Counted from the stretch's first letter, positions 20,891 through 31,083 are shown. The stretch is 64,000 bases of DNA from Leptospira saintgironsiae (GCF_002811765.1 NZ_NPDR01000002.1:310001-374000); one strand, 5' to 3'. Program-made: numbers and translations. Notes: generated from the letters alone by a model not told the origin.

Positions 20891-22072
20891 TTGAATTCAC
20901 CGCTTCAATTCGAATTACCAGAGGAATTACAACAACTCAGGGAACTGGTCAGGGACGTAGTCAGAAAAGAAGTCGTTCCGAACAGAATGCATTACGACGA
21001 AAATAACGAGTATCCAAAAGCTATTTTACAAAAATTTAAAGAAGCTGGATTGTACCAAGCATTGTTCGACGAAGAACATGGCGGACTAGGTTATGGAATG
21101 ATGGGAGGAATTGTCCTCGCTGAAGAAGTTTCCTGGGGATGTTTAGGAGTAAACACTGCATTCACTTCGACTAAACTAGGAGCTCTGCCAATCGATGTGG
21201 GTGGAACCAAAGCTCAAAAAGACAAATGGCTTCCTCTTCTTGCTTCTGGAGAAAAAACTGCTGCATTTGGTTTATCAGAGCCAGGAGCAGGTTCAGATGT
21301 TCCTGCGATGGCAACTACCGCTGTGAAAAAAGGGGACCGTTATGTTCTGAACGGAACCAAACAATGGATCAGTAGTGCAGGCCAAGCTGATATTTATACT
21401 GTGTTTGCAATGACTGATAAAGGTAGAGGTCCAAGAGGGATTTCTTGTTTTATCATAGAAAAAGACACCAAAGGTTTTTCTTTCGGAAAGAAGGAAGATA
21501 AGTTAGGGATCAGATGTTCTGAAACAAGACAACTTATCATGGAAGACTGTGAGATCCCTGAAGAAAATCTTTTGGGTGGAAAAGAGAATATGGGATTCTT
21601 GCATGCATTCAAGACTCTTATTCTTTCCAGACCTGCAGTTGCAGCAGGTGCAGTTGGTTTGATGCAAGGTGCATTCGATGCTGCAATTGAATATGCTAGA
21701 GAAAGGGAACAGTTTGGCACTACCATCGCTTCTTTTCAAGCAATCCAACATATGCTTGCTGATATGGCCATCAAGATAGAAGGTTCCAGACTTCTGACTT
21801 ACAAGGCAGGAGTTTACGCAGAGACTTTCCATAAAGACGCAGCAAAATTTTCCGCAATGGCAAAATGTTATGCATCTGATTCTTCTGTCCAAGTTGCTTC
21901 CGATGCGGTACAAATTTTTGGCGGTTACGGATACACCAAAGAATATCCTGTGGAAAAATTTTACAGGGACGCTAAAATCCTTCAGATCTACGAAGGCACA
22001 AGCCAGATCCAGAGGAACGAAATTGCTGCAGGACTCATAAAAGATGCGGCATCTAAAACCAAAAAAGGTTAA
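20891..22072 (+). CDS. Acyl-CoA dehydrogenase, standard length
   Basis: 393 residues with the complete acyl-CoA dehydrogenase pattern: FGLSEPGAGSD, REQFGTTIASFQAIQ, QIFGGYGYTKEYPVEKFYRD, and IYEGTSQIQ with the catalytic Glu. The start codon is TTG: the strong ribosome site GGGAGG (20880-20885) is five bases before it and there is no nearby ATG. It probably performs the first step of fatty acid or branched-chain acyl-CoA oxidation. Confidence 0.93.
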   Translation: MNSPLQFELPEELQQLRELVRDVVRKEVVPNRMHYDENNEYPKAILQKFKEAGLYQALFDEEHGGLGYGMMGGIVLAEEVSWGCLGVNTAFTSTKLGALPIDVGGTKAQKDKWLPLLASGEKTAAFGLSEPGAGSDVPAMATTAVKKGDRYVLNGTKQWISSAGQADIYTVFAMTDKGRGPRGISCFIIEKDTKGFSFGKKEDKLGIRCSETRQLIMEDCEIPEENLLGGKENMGFLHAFKTLILSRPAVAAGAVGLMQGAFDAAIEYAREREQFGTTIASFQAIQHMLADMAIKIEGSRLLTYKAGVYAETFHKDAAKFSAMAKCYASDSSVQVASDAVQIFGGYGYTKEYPVEKFYRDAKILQIYEGTSQIQRNEIAAGLIKDAASKTKKG

Positions 22073-22160
22073 AATCCTCTTTTAGTCTCCGAGGGGAGAA
22101 TTTTGACTTGCTTGCCGATCAGCCAGAAGTCAAACTTTTCCCTCCGGTTTTTTAGAAAGA

Positions 22161-24332
22161 GTGAAAGGGTTTTTGGACATCCAGAATTTTTTAGCTTGGA
22201 GAGTTTTTTGTAAACTCTCGTTCACTTTTTTTACCTTTGCACTTTTTAGCCCAATTTTTGCATTCGATCCTTCTTCTCTTCCTTATGACGGGATTTCGCT
22301 TGTGCCTCACGCGGAGGTTTGGGCGGACGAAGAAGGTGATACCAACTTCGAAAAAATGCAAAAGAAGGAATTTTATCCACTCACTTCGGCGAGTTTAGGA
22401 TATTCGGACCAGGCTCATTGGTTCAAGGTCCCTGTAGAGAATAAATCCTCTCATTCAGTTTCCTGGATTTTGGAAATCCATTATAGCCAATTGGACAAGG
22501 CAGAATTATACCTAGCTTCCAAAGGAGACAAGGTATTGTTTCGTGGGGGGGACAGGATCCCTTTTAGCGAAAGGCCTATCCAATATAGATTTCCAAGTTT
22601 TCCCTTAGAGTTAAAAGCAGGGGAGAAGGATACAGTTTATCTAAAGATCCAAACTAAAAGTTCTGTGAACTTTGCCGCCTTTGCATATAAGTCCGGGGAC
22701 TTTTTTTCTAATATAAGTAATGAACAAATATTACTTGGGATCTATTTCGGATCTCTTTTGGTAATGGCCTTATACAATCTGTTTTTATTCTTATCCACTA
22801 AAGAAAGAACATACTTAGCATTTTTCGGATATGTTGGTGCTGGAGTGCTCGCTCAATGGTCACTTCACGGATATTCTTTCCAATTTTTCTGGCCGAACTC
22901 TGTAGTTTGGGCAAGCCATATCATAACTTCTTTTACATTTTTAGTTTCTGCAACCACTGCTGATTTTATCAGACTTTATTTTGATGCTCCTCATTATTAT
23001 CCGAATTCTAATCGTGTTCTAAAGGGAATATCAATTTTATCTTATGTTCTAATAGTAGTCGGATATTTTTTACCATTCGGATTTGCATTAGCACTTTATG
23101 TTTTCTTATCTACGATTACCTTGGCTGCAATCTTGTTTTTGGGCTTCCAAGGATTTTCCAGGAATTTAAGACCTGCACTTTTCTTTTTAGGAGCTTGGCT
23201 TGCACTCGTCGCGGGTGCATTTGTATTTGTTTTAAGATTTGCGGGAATCATTCCTCATACTATCTCTTTAGCTTATTGGGGCGTGGAGATTGGGACTGCA
23301 ATGCATATTCTTCTTTTGGCATTGGCACTCGCGGATAGAGTTAATGATCTATCCAAAGATCTTTCTTCCAAGGTAGAAGACCTGAATGAAGCAAAACAAG
23401 CGATAGAACAGTCCGAGCTCAGATTTAGGAATTTGTTTGAAGGTGCAGAAGAACTTCTTCTTACATTGGACCAAGAGGGCAATATCAAAGATGCAAACCG
23501 CACTCTTTCCAGGCTCACAGGATATAAACCTGCAGAAGTGGAAGGTAAAAATTTCTTAGATCTGATCTATACTCTGGATACCCAGGAAGGTTTTATCGTC
23601 CTTCTTCTTGCAAAAGAAAAATTAGAAGAACATTTAAGGACCAGAAAGACTGTTGAATTCCATTCTGAGTTCAAACAGAAATATGTAATGGAGCCTAAAC
23701 CTGTAAAGATCCGTCTCCAATCTTTTGAAAGTGAGGCGGGAAGAAAAGTTTTAGGTAAAGTTTCGGAGATCTCTGAGGATATTCTTTCTCGCTTTCTAAT
23801 CTCAGAAAGTATGCATTTCACAGTGAATAATTATCTTAGAAATGCGGATATCTTAAGTAGACAGCTTACTTCTAATTTAAGCCAGTTTGCAGGTTCGGAA
23901 GTGATTACCGCGATCCGAACTTGTCTGAGAGAAGTTTTGATCAATGCAATTGAGCACGGAAACTTGGGGATCAGCTTTGATGAAAAAACGGATGCGATGA
24001 AATCCGGAAATTATATGGAGTTCATCCAGAAAAGGCAAAGAGAGGCTTTTTACGGGGCGAGAAATGTAAAAGTGGCTTATTCCCTGAACTCTAAACGGAT
24101 CGGCTTCGAGATAGAAGATGAGGGTGATGGTTTCGATTTTAAGAAGATGTTAAATTTGGATGGAGAAAAACTGAATGAGGAAAGTTATACTCATGGTCGT
24201 GGGATCATGATGACTCGAAAAGTTTTTGATGTAGTAAAATTTAATGAAAAGGGGAATAAGGTGCTTCTAATCAAATACCTCCAAAAACCTCTTAAATACA
24301 AAAGAGAACCCAGTTCTTTAGATATTGATTAA
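22161..24332 (+). CDS. 7TM sensor with PAS domain and HATPase_c output
   Basis: 723 residues. A signal peptide is followed by a periplasmic 7TMR-DISMED2-type beta domain (about 45-175), seven membrane helices (about 190-400), a coiled coil, a PAS domain (about 425-545) and a histidine-kinase-like ATPase domain with N-box INAIEHGNLG, G1 box EDEGDGFDF and G2 box HGRGIMM. There is no dimerisation/phospho-acceptor His domain, so the output resembles anti-sigma kinases of the RsbW type rather than a two-component kinase. This is consistent with partner switching alongside SpoIIE phosphatases such as the one at 4212-6572. The start is GTG. Confidence 0.85.
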   Translation: MKGFLDIQNFLAWRVFCKLSFTFFTFALFSPIFAFDPSSLPYDGISLVPHAEVWADEEGDTNFEKMQKKEFYPLTSASLGYSDQAHWFKVPVENKSSHSVSWILEIHYSQLDKAELYLASKGDKVLFRGGDRIPFSERPIQYRFPSFPLELKAGEKDTVYLKIQTKSSVNFAAFAYKSGDFFSNISNEQILLGIYFGSLLVMALYNLFLFLSTKERTYLAFFGYVGAGVLAQWSLHGYSFQFFWPNSVVWASHIITSFTFLVSATTADFIRLYFDAPHYYPNSNRVLKGISILSYVLIVVGYFLPFGFALALYVFLSTITLAAILFLGFQGFSRNLRPALFFLGAWLALVAGAFVFVLRFAGIIPHTISLAYWGVEIGTAMHILLLALALADRVNDLSKDLSSKVEDLNEAKQAIEQSELRFRNLFEGAEELLLTLDQEGNIKDANRTLSRLTGYKPAEVEGKNFLDLIYTLDTQEGFIVLLLAKEKLEEHLRTRKTVEFHSEFKQKYVMEPKPVKIRLQSFESEAGRKVLGKVSEISEDILSRFLISESMHFTVNNYLRNADILSRQLTSNLSQFAGSEVITAIRTCLREVLINAIEHGNLGISFDEKTDAMKSGNYMEFIQKRQREAFYGARNVKVAYSLNSKRIGFEIEDEGDGFDFKKMLNLDGEKLNEESYTHGRGIMMTRKVFDVVKFNEKGNKVLLIKYLQKPLKYKREPSSLDID

Positions 24333-24438
24333 TATTTACTAATTTATAAAGTTTAATCCAATTTTAGGGTTGATCTGATCTTAGATCCGATTAAATCATT
24401 GGTTCGATTCGGAGCCATCGAGAGGTTTGATCATTCTT

Positions 24439-25077
24439 ATGAAACATTTATATCTGATTGTATTTCTTTTGATCCCTATGCAGTTATTTTCTTGGGATTT
24501 GGAGAAGGAGAAAAACGGGATCACTGTCCATACCAGAGAAGTAGAAGGTTCCGAATTAAAAGAATTCCGTGGTAAAACAAAATTGAAAGCGGATCTGAAT
24601 ACCGTGGTTTCTTTAATAGAAGACAATCCAAATTACGTAACTTGGTTCAAGGACTGCAAACATGCAGAAGCAGTTAAAGTTTTGAATACAAAAGAGAAAT
24701 ACATTTATATCCAAAATGGTGCTCCTTGGCCGGTGAATGATAGGGACTTTGTGGTCCATACAGTTTTCAGCCAAGATAAGACTACTGGAACAGTGACTTA
24801 TACAATTCGATCTATTCCAAATATAGTCGCGGAAAAAAAAGGACTCATAAGAGGAATACTCAAAGGATTTTGGAAATTGGTACCAGCCGGAGATGAAATA
24901 GAGGTTACCTACCAGATCTTAAGCGATCCAGGTGGAAGTATCCCAAGCTCTATTGCAAATTTTGTAGTGGTGGATATTCCCTACGAAACATTAAAAAAAA
25001 TGAAAGAGAAGGTGACTGAGTCTAAGTATATTAATTCTCCTAAACACCCTGATTTGGTTCTTCCAGTTTCTAAATAA
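24439..25077 (+). CDS. Secreted START-domain protein
   Basis: 212 residues from the ATG at 24439, with a signal peptide (LIVFLLIPMQLFSWD) followed by a START/Bet-v1-type lipid-binding fold. The diagnostic stretch is NYVTWFKDCKHAEAVKVLN, then QNGAPWPVNDRDFV and VPAGDEIEVTYQ. Members bind lipids or other hydrophobic ligands; here the protein would sit in the periplasm. A TTG four codons upstream is an alternative start. The function in Leptospira is not known. Confidence 0.8.
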   Translation: MKHLYLIVFLLIPMQLFSWDLEKEKNGITVHTREVEGSELKEFRGKTKLKADLNTVVSLIEDNPNYVTWFKDCKHAEAVKVLNTKEKYIYIQNGAPWPVNDRDFVVHTVFSQDKTTGTVTYTIRSIPNIVAEKKGLIRGILKGFWKLVPAGDEIEVTYQILSDPGGSIPSSIANFVVVDIPYETLKKMKEKVTESKYINSPKHPDLVLPVSK

Positions 25078-25088
25078 GGATTAGGATT

Positions 25089-26024
25089 TTATAATTTATA
25101 ATTCACGCCAAAAAACAGTCCGCCATACGCGGACTGCATGTCCAATTTTCTGGAATATTGATTGGAGAGAAGTATATTGTCTTGGTTTGCAGATTCGGTA
25201 AGAGGAGAAAGTCTTCCGTCCTGTCTTACATAAAAGGAAGCGGTATCTCCATTAAAAGAACCATCAAAAGAAGTGATATTGATCCAGGCTAAATAAGTTC
25301 CGAAACTTAAGCTGACTCTTTCATTGATTGGATGGATTAAGGAACCTTCTAATCTAAATTCTAACCCGCTTCCTCTCATGTTTCCATTTTGTTGGTAATA
25401 TTCTTTGCCGTTTGTGGCATAACCATCTGTCACCCATAAAGCCCTTGTGATCCCGAGCCCTAACCCAGTCTCCCAACGGAAGTATCTGTTCAGTCTACCT
25501 TCTTGCCAGACCATTCCTAAAATATAAAAACTTTCCATTTGGAAATTCAGATTCGTATAAAAAGGTTCAGATGTTAGATTTGTGAGATGGAATGGATCGA
25601 AGTATCTGTAGCCAGCAATCATTCCGACCTTAAAATTTTCGCTTAATCTGGTCCTGGCTAAAAATTCTCCTTGGATACTCCCTCTTGTATTTTCCTGTTT
25701 TGTTTGGCTGGCAACTAGAGGGTTCAAATTGGAACTAAAACCGTTTAAATTCTGATCGAATCTATTCGGTCCTCTCATTCCAAAACCGAATCTGGCTCCA
25801 AATTCCCATTTATCCGCCGGCTCAGAAGCTCTGTTTTCAGGCATTTCCTTCAGTTTAGGCGTGGTTGTGACACTTTCTTCTGCGCCTAAGGAAATCATCC
25901 CGAAAAGGATTCCGGTCAGGATGATAGAATAGAAACTTGCTCTTCTTCCTTTGAGCCCCGACCGCTTTTTAAAAAGGAGTGGTTTTGGGACTGGATGCGT
26001 GAAAACTGTGTAGGAGCCCGGCAT
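25089..26024 (-). CDS. Probable outer-membrane beta-barrel protein
   Basis: 311 residues with a long basic N-terminus, a hydrophobic signal (SIILTGILFGMISLGAEE) and then alternating amphipathic strands rich in Tyr, Phe, Arg and Gly, ending in FFGVNYKL, a C-terminal strand typical of barrels. No known porin motif is seen. The first 25 residues ahead of the signal are unusual, and the true start may be further in. It is divergent from the symporter/decarboxylase gene and converges with the START gene. Confidence 0.65.
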   Translation of the reverse strand: MPGSYTVFTHPVPKPLLFKKRSGLKGRRASFYSIILTGILFGMISLGAEESVTTTPKLKEMPENRASEPADKWEFGARFGFGMRGPNRFDQNLNGFSSNLNPLVASQTKQENTRGSIQGEFLARTRLSENFKVGMIAGYRYFDPFHLTNLTSEPFYTNLNFQMESFYILGMVWQEGRLNRYFRWETGLGLGITRALWVTDGYATNGKEYYQQNGNMRGSGLEFRLEGSLIHPINERVSLSFGTYLAWINITSFDGSFNGDTASFYVRQDGRLSPLTESANQDNILLSNQYSRKLDMQSAYGGLFFGVNYKL

Positions 26025-26087
26025 GCTAGCAGAATTTTCCGGGCCTAGAATTGTAAAAGCCTTTATTTTAAGGAAAGATTGATTGGG

Positions 26088-28310
26088 ATGCTGACTACTA
26101 AACTATTTCCGTTCCTGGATTTGGATCTTCTAAAACCTTATTTCTACTTTTTAGTTTTTATTGGGTTGTACCTTACCTTCCGTTTGAAGTTTCCTCAGGT
26201 CCGGTTCCTATTTTTAGCGATTAAAATTTTTTCCGGGAACATGGACTACAAAGGTTCCCGAGGACGTTTGGTACATTCTCAGGCATTCTATGCCGGAACA
26301 GGTTCCTCTCTACTTCCAGGAGCAGTACTTGGTTCCGCACTTGCGTTGGTATTAGCAGGTCCAGGAGTTTTAGTCTGGATCTGGCTTTCCAGTTTTCTAA
26401 TCATGCCGCTTCGTTTTGTATCTTCTACACTCGCGATCCGATTCAGGATCAAATTGGAAAGTGGAAGATATCTTTCAGGTCCAATGTATTTTATAGAAAA
26501 AGCACTTAGAGCTAGATGGCTTGCTATCGCTTTTTCTTTGGCCTGCTTGTTAACAGTACTTTCTATGGGAAGTGCTATGCCAATTTTAGGGGCTTCCTTC
26601 TTAGCTCAGAATGGATTGGACATCCAAGGGATGACAGTTCCGTTTTTAGTTTCTATCATTGTAGTGTTTGTAGTATTAGGTGGGATCAGAAGGATCGGAA
26701 GAGTTTCTGCTTATATCGCTCCAATAGGTCTCATTCTATTTTTCTTAAGTTATGTTCTATTGTTTAGGGATCATTTAGGAAACTTTTACTCCTTCTTAGA
26801 ATCTGTATTCAAAGATGCGATGCAACCTTTCTCTCTTTTACTTGGAGGAGGATTTTCTCTCGCAAGAATATTCAGTACTGGAACAGGAATGTTCTTCTTA
26901 TCCACAGAGACTGGGATCGGGAAAAGTGCCGGGGTAGCAGGAGTGGTTCGTACAGATTCCGCTGCAAAACAGGGAATTGTGAGCATGCTTGCCACATTCT
27001 TCGAAGGATTTGTGATCTCTACATTAGTGATCTATGCATTATTTTCCTTCGGGGTAAAAGATCTTGAGTCTGTTAAAAACTTCTTATCCGTATTGATAAA
27101 CGGTCCTACAGATCCTGCAAGACTGGCTTTGATGGCGTCCTTCTTATTATTCTCCATAGTTGCAATCTCTGGATGGTTCTATACTGGAGAACAAAACGCC
27201 AGATATATCTTTGGGGAAAAATTCGCAAATGCGTATCGAATCCTTTTTGTAGCTTCTCTACTTGGCTCTGCATATGCTTACGTTCAATATGGAGAAGAAT
27301 TCTTATTACAAGTATTCGGTATTGGATATGGGCTCGCACTTATTACTGCTGTTCCAGTCTTGATTAGCTTAGTTCTTCTAGCTAAGGTAGCTCAAGGGGA
27401 ACTTCGGAAATTCTTAGAGGGTGGGGCGCATTACGAAATCTTTAAGGACTTCTATCTTCTTCTTCTTTCTATCCTTCCTAAAAACTTGGTTTCTTTATTA
27501 TTCGGGATCTTGGCTTCTTTAAGATTGCCTAGGTTTATCATGATCCCGATTTTAAAGGCATTTGCAAAAGCTTATAAGATCAATTTGAATGAAGCAGAGT
27601 TGGAGATCCAAGAGTATAATTCTTTAAATCAATTTTTCACCAGAGCATTAAAAGCTGGTGCCAGGATCACAGACTCTGCTGAGAATGCACTTGTTTCTCC
27701 TGTGGATGCAAGGATCACAGGTTTTGGGGATATCAACGATCAAGTAATCCTGCAAGCTAAAGGTGTGGATTATAACCTGAAAGAATTGATTGGAGGGGAC
27801 AAATACCTTTCTAAATTCCAGAACGGAAAATATATCACATTCTATCTTTCTCCTCAGGACTATCATAGGATCCATTCTCCTGCATATGGAAGAATATTAG
27901 GATATTATTATGAACCTGGAAAACTTTTTCCTGTAAATGAATTAGCAGTTTTTGGGATCAGAGGGCTTTTCCCTAAAAATGAAAGATTGATCACATTCTT
28001 ACAGACCGAATTTGGACTTGTAGCAGTGATCAAAGTAGGAGCTTCCAACGTAGGTCGTATACGTGTGACCTATGATAAAAAGATTATCACAAATACTTTG
28101 ATTAGAACCACTAAAGAAGAAGATTATAAAGACGTTTCTATCATGATCGATAAAGGTGCGGAACTAGGCAGGTTCGAAATGGGTTCAACCGTGATCTTGA
28201 TCTTAGAAAGAGATACTTTCGATTTTGCGGAACTTCCTTTGAACGAAAAGGTAACTTACGGAACCACAATCGGAACTTTCAGAAAACAGGTCTTAAAACT
28301 TCCAAGATAA
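26088..28310 (+). CDS. Fusion of an AGCS sodium:amino-acid symporter and phosphatidylserine decarboxylase
   Basis: Residues 1-450 are an alanine/glycine:cation symporter-like membrane domain (about ten helices; [20 protein letters not shown] matches the AGCS signature region). Residues 455-740 are a full phosphatidylserine decarboxylase: [13 protein letters not shown], Asp540 in SPVDARI, YHRIHSP with His593/His596, and the self-cleavage motif MGST that yields a pyruvoyl group at Ser700. The enzyme converts phosphatidylserine to phosphatidylethanolamine at the membrane; the transporter part would replace the usual short membrane anchor. A TTG at 26079 is the alternative start; AGGAAAG serves either. 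There is no frameshift or stop between the halves. The DUF971 gene follows two bases later. Confidence 0.88.
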   Translation: MLTTKLFPFLDLDLLKPYFYFLVFIGLYLTFRLKFPQVRFLFLAIKIFSGNMDYKGSRGRLVHSQAFYAGTGSSLLPGAVLGSALALVLAGPGVLVWIWLSSFLIMPLRFVSSTLAIRFRIKLESGRYLSGPMYFIEKALRARWLAIAFSLACLLTVLSMGSAMPILGASFLAQNGLDIQGMTVPFLVSIIVVFVVLGGIRRIGRVSAYIAPIGLILFFLSYVLLFRDHLGNFYSFLESVFKDAMQPFSLLLGGGFSLARIFSTGTGMFFLSTETGIGKSAGVAGVVRTDSAAKQGIVSMLATFFEGFVISTLVIYALFSFGVKDLESVKNFLSVLINGPTDPARLALMASFLLFSIVAISGWFYTGEQNARYIFGEKFANAYRILFVASLLGSAYAYVQYGEEFLLQVFGIGYGLALITAVPVLISLVLLAKVAQGELRKFLEGGAHYEIFKDFYLLLLSILPKNLVSLLFGILASLRLPRFIMIPILKAFAKAYKINLNEAELEIQEYNSLNQFFTRALKAGARITDSAENALVSPVDARITGFGDINDQVILQAKGVDYNLKELIGGDKYLSKFQNGKYITFYLSPQDYHRIHSPAYGRILGYYYEPGKLFPVNELAVFGIRGLFPKNERLITFLQTEFGLVAVIKVGASNVGRIRVTYDKKIITNTLIRTTKEEDYKDVSIMIDKGAELGRFEMGSTVILILERDTFDFAELPLNEKVTYGTTIGTFRKQVLKLPR

Positions 28311-28311
28311 T

Positions 28312-28641
28312 ATGAGCCTTAGTTTAAAAGCGACTACACCAGAAACCATAGAATTCGATGAGAATATTCTAAAAATAGAATGGAAAGACGGAGTGATCTC
28401 CGAATTTCCTCTATTAGAACTCAGAAAAAGATGCCCTTGCGTGGTCTGCAAGGGAGGTCATGGCGGAAAAGTAGGTGCTACGACCGGTGGGATCAAAGAG
28501 GCCAAATTATTGTCTTTTTCCAAGGTGGGAAGATACGCAATCAATTTGGTCTGGGGAGATTACCATAATACAGGCATTTATAGCTTCGATTCTCTTAGAT
28601 TATATGCACAGGGAGAACCTGGGGATCTAGGAATTCCTTGA
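28312..28641 (+). CDS. DUF971 protein (gamma-butyrobetaine hydroxylase N-terminal-like)
   Basis: 109 residues matching the DUF971/GBBH-like N-terminal domain: FDENILKIEWKDG, LRKRCPCVVCKGG and the final VWGDYHNTGIYSFDSLR. The Cys-x2-Cys pair plus the YHNTGIYSF segment are typical and may bind metal. Bacterial single-domain members have no firm function, though some are linked to iron-sulfur or redox metabolism. It starts two bases after the decarboxylase stop, so it is cotranscribed. Confidence 0.87.
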   Translation: MSLSLKATTPETIEFDENILKIEWKDGVISEFPLLELRKRCPCVVCKGGHGGKVGATTGGIKEAKLLSFSKVGRYAINLVWGDYHNTGIYSFDSLRLYAQGEPGDLGIP

Positions 28642-28727
28642 TTCTGCCTTTGGCTTCTCTTTCTAACTAAAATATGCCCCTTCCAAAGCCGAAATTAATA
28701 AAAGGCCTAATGGAGGGAGACAAAAGG

Positions 28728-29234
28728 GTGATCTTAAAATTCTTGAATCGGGTCCTTTTTGTCTTTCTGATATTTTCTGTATTTGCATCCCTCTCTCCGG
28801 AAAAGAAGAAGGAGCCGAATTCTCCTCTCAACCTGACCATTCCTTTCGATTGGTTTCCTATGGAACCATTTGCAGGGGGAATTTTTGCAGCAAAAGATTA
28901 TAATGAGTCAGCAAGTGTTCTCATCACTCGAAAAGAATTAACAGAGCCTGTGGATCATGGCGCTTTGAATCGGGATTTCCAGATGGGTGTAATCGATTCC
29001 ATCAAAAAGGGAAATGGCAGGATACTTGAATTCGGAGAATTGGAGGTAGCAAGCCGTCCTGCATTTAGAGTGTATTATAAAGATAAGGGAAGTAATCTTC
29101 ATGTTCTACATATCACTTTATTTAAAGAGAATGTAATGTATGGAATTATGTTTTTCTGTTTAGGAGAAGATCCTGGCCAAAGATATGACGTCCAAAAAAT
29201 GGTGAAGAAGGCTTATTTCAGAGTAGATACCTAA
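28728..29234 (+). CDS. Exported protein of unknown function
   Basis: 168 residues from a GTG at 28728, chosen because GGAGGG (28712-28717) lies ten bases upstream; an in-frame ATG at 28674 would add 18 residues before the signal. A hydrophobic segment (VLFVFLIFSVFASLS) probably acts as signal peptide or anchor. The rest is a compact mixed domain with no motif that I can name. It follows DUF971 by 86 bases. Confidence 0.6.
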   Translation: MILKFLNRVLFVFLIFSVFASLSPEKKKEPNSPLNLTIPFDWFPMEPFAGGIFAAKDYNESASVLITRKELTEPVDHGALNRDFQMGVIDSIKKGNGRILEFGELEVASRPAFRVYYKDKGSNLHVLHITLFKENVMYGIMFFCLGEDPGQRYDVQKMVKKAYFRVDT

Positions 29235-29268
29235 GAATTTTACATAGGCCGGATGAGCCAGACTTCAA

Positions 29269-30786
29269 TCAAACACTGTGTAAAAACATTTTATAAGCTG
29301 GATTATCCGTCTCTTCTTCATAAGGATAACCTAAACTTTTCAGCCTTTCTCTAAAACCTTCTCTATCGGAAGAAGGAACCTGAAATCCAACTAATACTCT
29401 TCCGTAATCTGCCCCGTGATTTCTATAATGGAATAATGTAATATTCCAATTGGTTCCTAATGATTCCAGAAATTTCAATAAAGCCCCAGGACGTTCCGGG
29501 AATTCACATCTTAAAATGATCTCGTCTCTGAGTTCGGAAACTCTTCCGCCTACCATATAACGGATATGGATCTTAGCTGTTTCATTTGCGCTGATATCCA
29601 AAACTTGGTAACCTAAGGATTCTAATTCAGAAATTACCTTTTCTTTTTCAGAGTGAGCGCCTTTCAATTTTAAACCTACGAATACATGTGCTTGTTTGTC
29701 TGTCGCATATCTGTAATTGAATTCAGTAATGATCTTATTTCCCAAAGTCTGGACGAATTTTAAATAACTTCCAGTTTTTTCGGGGATAGTAACTCCGAGC
29801 AAAATTTCTCTGGATTCTCCAATTTCTGCTCTTTCTGCCACATGCCTAAGCCTATCAAAATTCATATTTGCGCCGCTATTGATTGCGATAAGCGCTCCTG
29901 TTCGATTCGGATTTTGATTAGCATAGGATTTTAGTCCTGCGAGAGATAGAGCACCTGCTGGTTCTGCGATCACTCTCATGTCTTCGAAAATATCTTTAAC
30001 GGCTGCACAGATCTCGTCTGTGTTTGCTACTAATACATCATCCAATAGTTCTTTACATATATTGAATGTTTCTTCTCCAGCTTGTCTGACTGCGACACCG
30101 TCCGCAAATAATCCGACTCTATCTAAGATTACCCTTTTACCTGCAGAAATTGCTTCTTTCATAGAGGCTGCATCAGAAGGTTCTACTCCAATGACCTTGA
30201 TCTCTGGTCTTAAAAATTTAATATAAGAAGCAACACCTGCTGCTAAACCTCCGCCTCCAATTGGAATAAAAATTGCTTCGATAGGTTCTGGATACTGCTG
30301 TAAAATTTCAAGACCTACAGTCCCTTGTCCTGCGATCACATCCGGATCGTCATAAGGATGAATAAATTTTAGTCCCTTCTCCTTTTCTAATTTTCTAGCA
30401 TGAGAATATGCTTCATCGAAAGTATCTCCGTGAAGAACGATTTCTGCTCCGAAATATTGTACTGCTTCTATTTTAATAGATGGGGTAGTGATAGGCATCA
30501 CAATGACTGCCTTGATCCCTAATTTTTGAGAGGAGAGAGCAACTCCTTGTGCATGATTTCCTGCGGAAGCACAGATCACTCCAGATTTTTTTTCCTCTGA
30601 AGAAAGTCTGGAGATTAGATTGTATGCTCCTCTGATCTTAAAGGAGAAGATTGGTTGGAGATCCTCCCTTTTTAAAAGAACCGTAGAATTTAATCTTTGG
30701 CTCATTCGGATCATTGGGTCCAAGGGAGTATGGACGGCGACGTCGTACACTCTCGCGTCTAAAATTTTGCGGATATAATCTATCAC
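29269..30786 (-). CDS. ilvA: Threonine ammonia-lyase (biosynthetic threonine deaminase)
   Basis: About 505 residues: a PLP fold-type II catalytic domain with Lys in FSFKIRGAYN, the phosphate loop GGGGLAAGVA and SAGNHAQGVA, then two C-terminal ACT-like regulatory segments (from about residue 325). It converts threonine to 2-oxobutanoate. Leptospira also make isoleucine by the citramalate route (established knowledge), so the physiological share of this enzyme is open. The start is GTG at 30786 with GGGGA nine bases upstream; a TTG at 30807 is the alternative. Confidence 0.9.
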   Translation of the reverse strand: MIDYIRKILDARVYDVAVHTPLDPMIRMSQRLNSTVLLKREDLQPIFSFKIRGAYNLISRLSSEEKKSGVICASAGNHAQGVALSSQKLGIKAVIVMPITTPSIKIEAVQYFGAEIVLHGDTFDEAYSHARKLEKEKGLKFIHPYDDPDVIAGQGTVGLEILQQYPEPIEAIFIPIGGGGLAAGVASYIKFLRPEIKVIGVEPSDAASMKEAISAGKRVILDRVGLFADGVAVRQAGEETFNICKELLDDVLVANTDEICAAVKDIFEDMRVIAEPAGALSLAGLKSYANQNPNRTGALIAINSGANMNFDRLRHVAERAEIGESREILLGVTIPEKTGSYLKFVQTLGNKIITEFNYRYATDKQAHVFVGLKLKGAHSEKEKVISELESLGYQVLDISANETAKIHIRYMVGGRVSELRDEIILRCEFPERPGALLKFLESLGTNWNITLFHYRNHGADYGRVLVGFQVPSSDREGFRERLKSLGYPYEEETDNPAYKMFLHSV

Positions 30787-30864
30787 GAAAGGATTCCCCA
30801 ATAGCAAAGTGCTCTTAGGGATAGAATTTAATATACTAGGATTTACTCCAAAGATTTTTTGATA

Positions 30865-31083
30865 TTAAGATCCTTGGATCCTGCGGAGAAGTTCCGCTAA
30901 TCTTTCCAAGGCTTCCTCCCAGAATCGGCTTATCTCTTGTTTTTCTTCTGGAACAGAAAAGAGGGCCGTAAAAAAGATCTTTTTCTTACGAAAGATATCC
31001 TGCGGAATTTCTTTAGTTGGAATCTCTTTTTTATCGGAAGGTTTATGAAAATAGTGGGAGTAGCCTCCCACTTTTGAGTCCAT
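30865..31083 (-). CDS. Small protein of unknown function, helical C-terminus
   Basis: 72 residues. GGAG lies six bases before the ATG, which supports expression. The N-terminal half is basic and polar; the last 22 residues form an amphipathic helix (FWEEALERLAELLRRIQ). That helix closely resembles the C-terminal helix of the ArsR regulator at 34124-34483 (FWEESLDRLDAYLQQLQ), so it may be a remnant or a partner mimic, or the likeness may be chance. It lies upstream of ilvA on the same strand. Confidence 0.45.
   Translation of the reverse strand: MDSKVGGYSHYFHKPSDKKEIPTKEIPQDIFRKKKIFFTALFSVPEEKQEISRFWEEALERLAELLRRIQGS

Noticed and set aside
24400..24420. GGTTCGATTC resembling a tRNA T-loop
   Set aside because: The flanking five-base arms (ATTGG and GGAGC) do not pair, and no acceptor, D or anticodon arm could be built around it.
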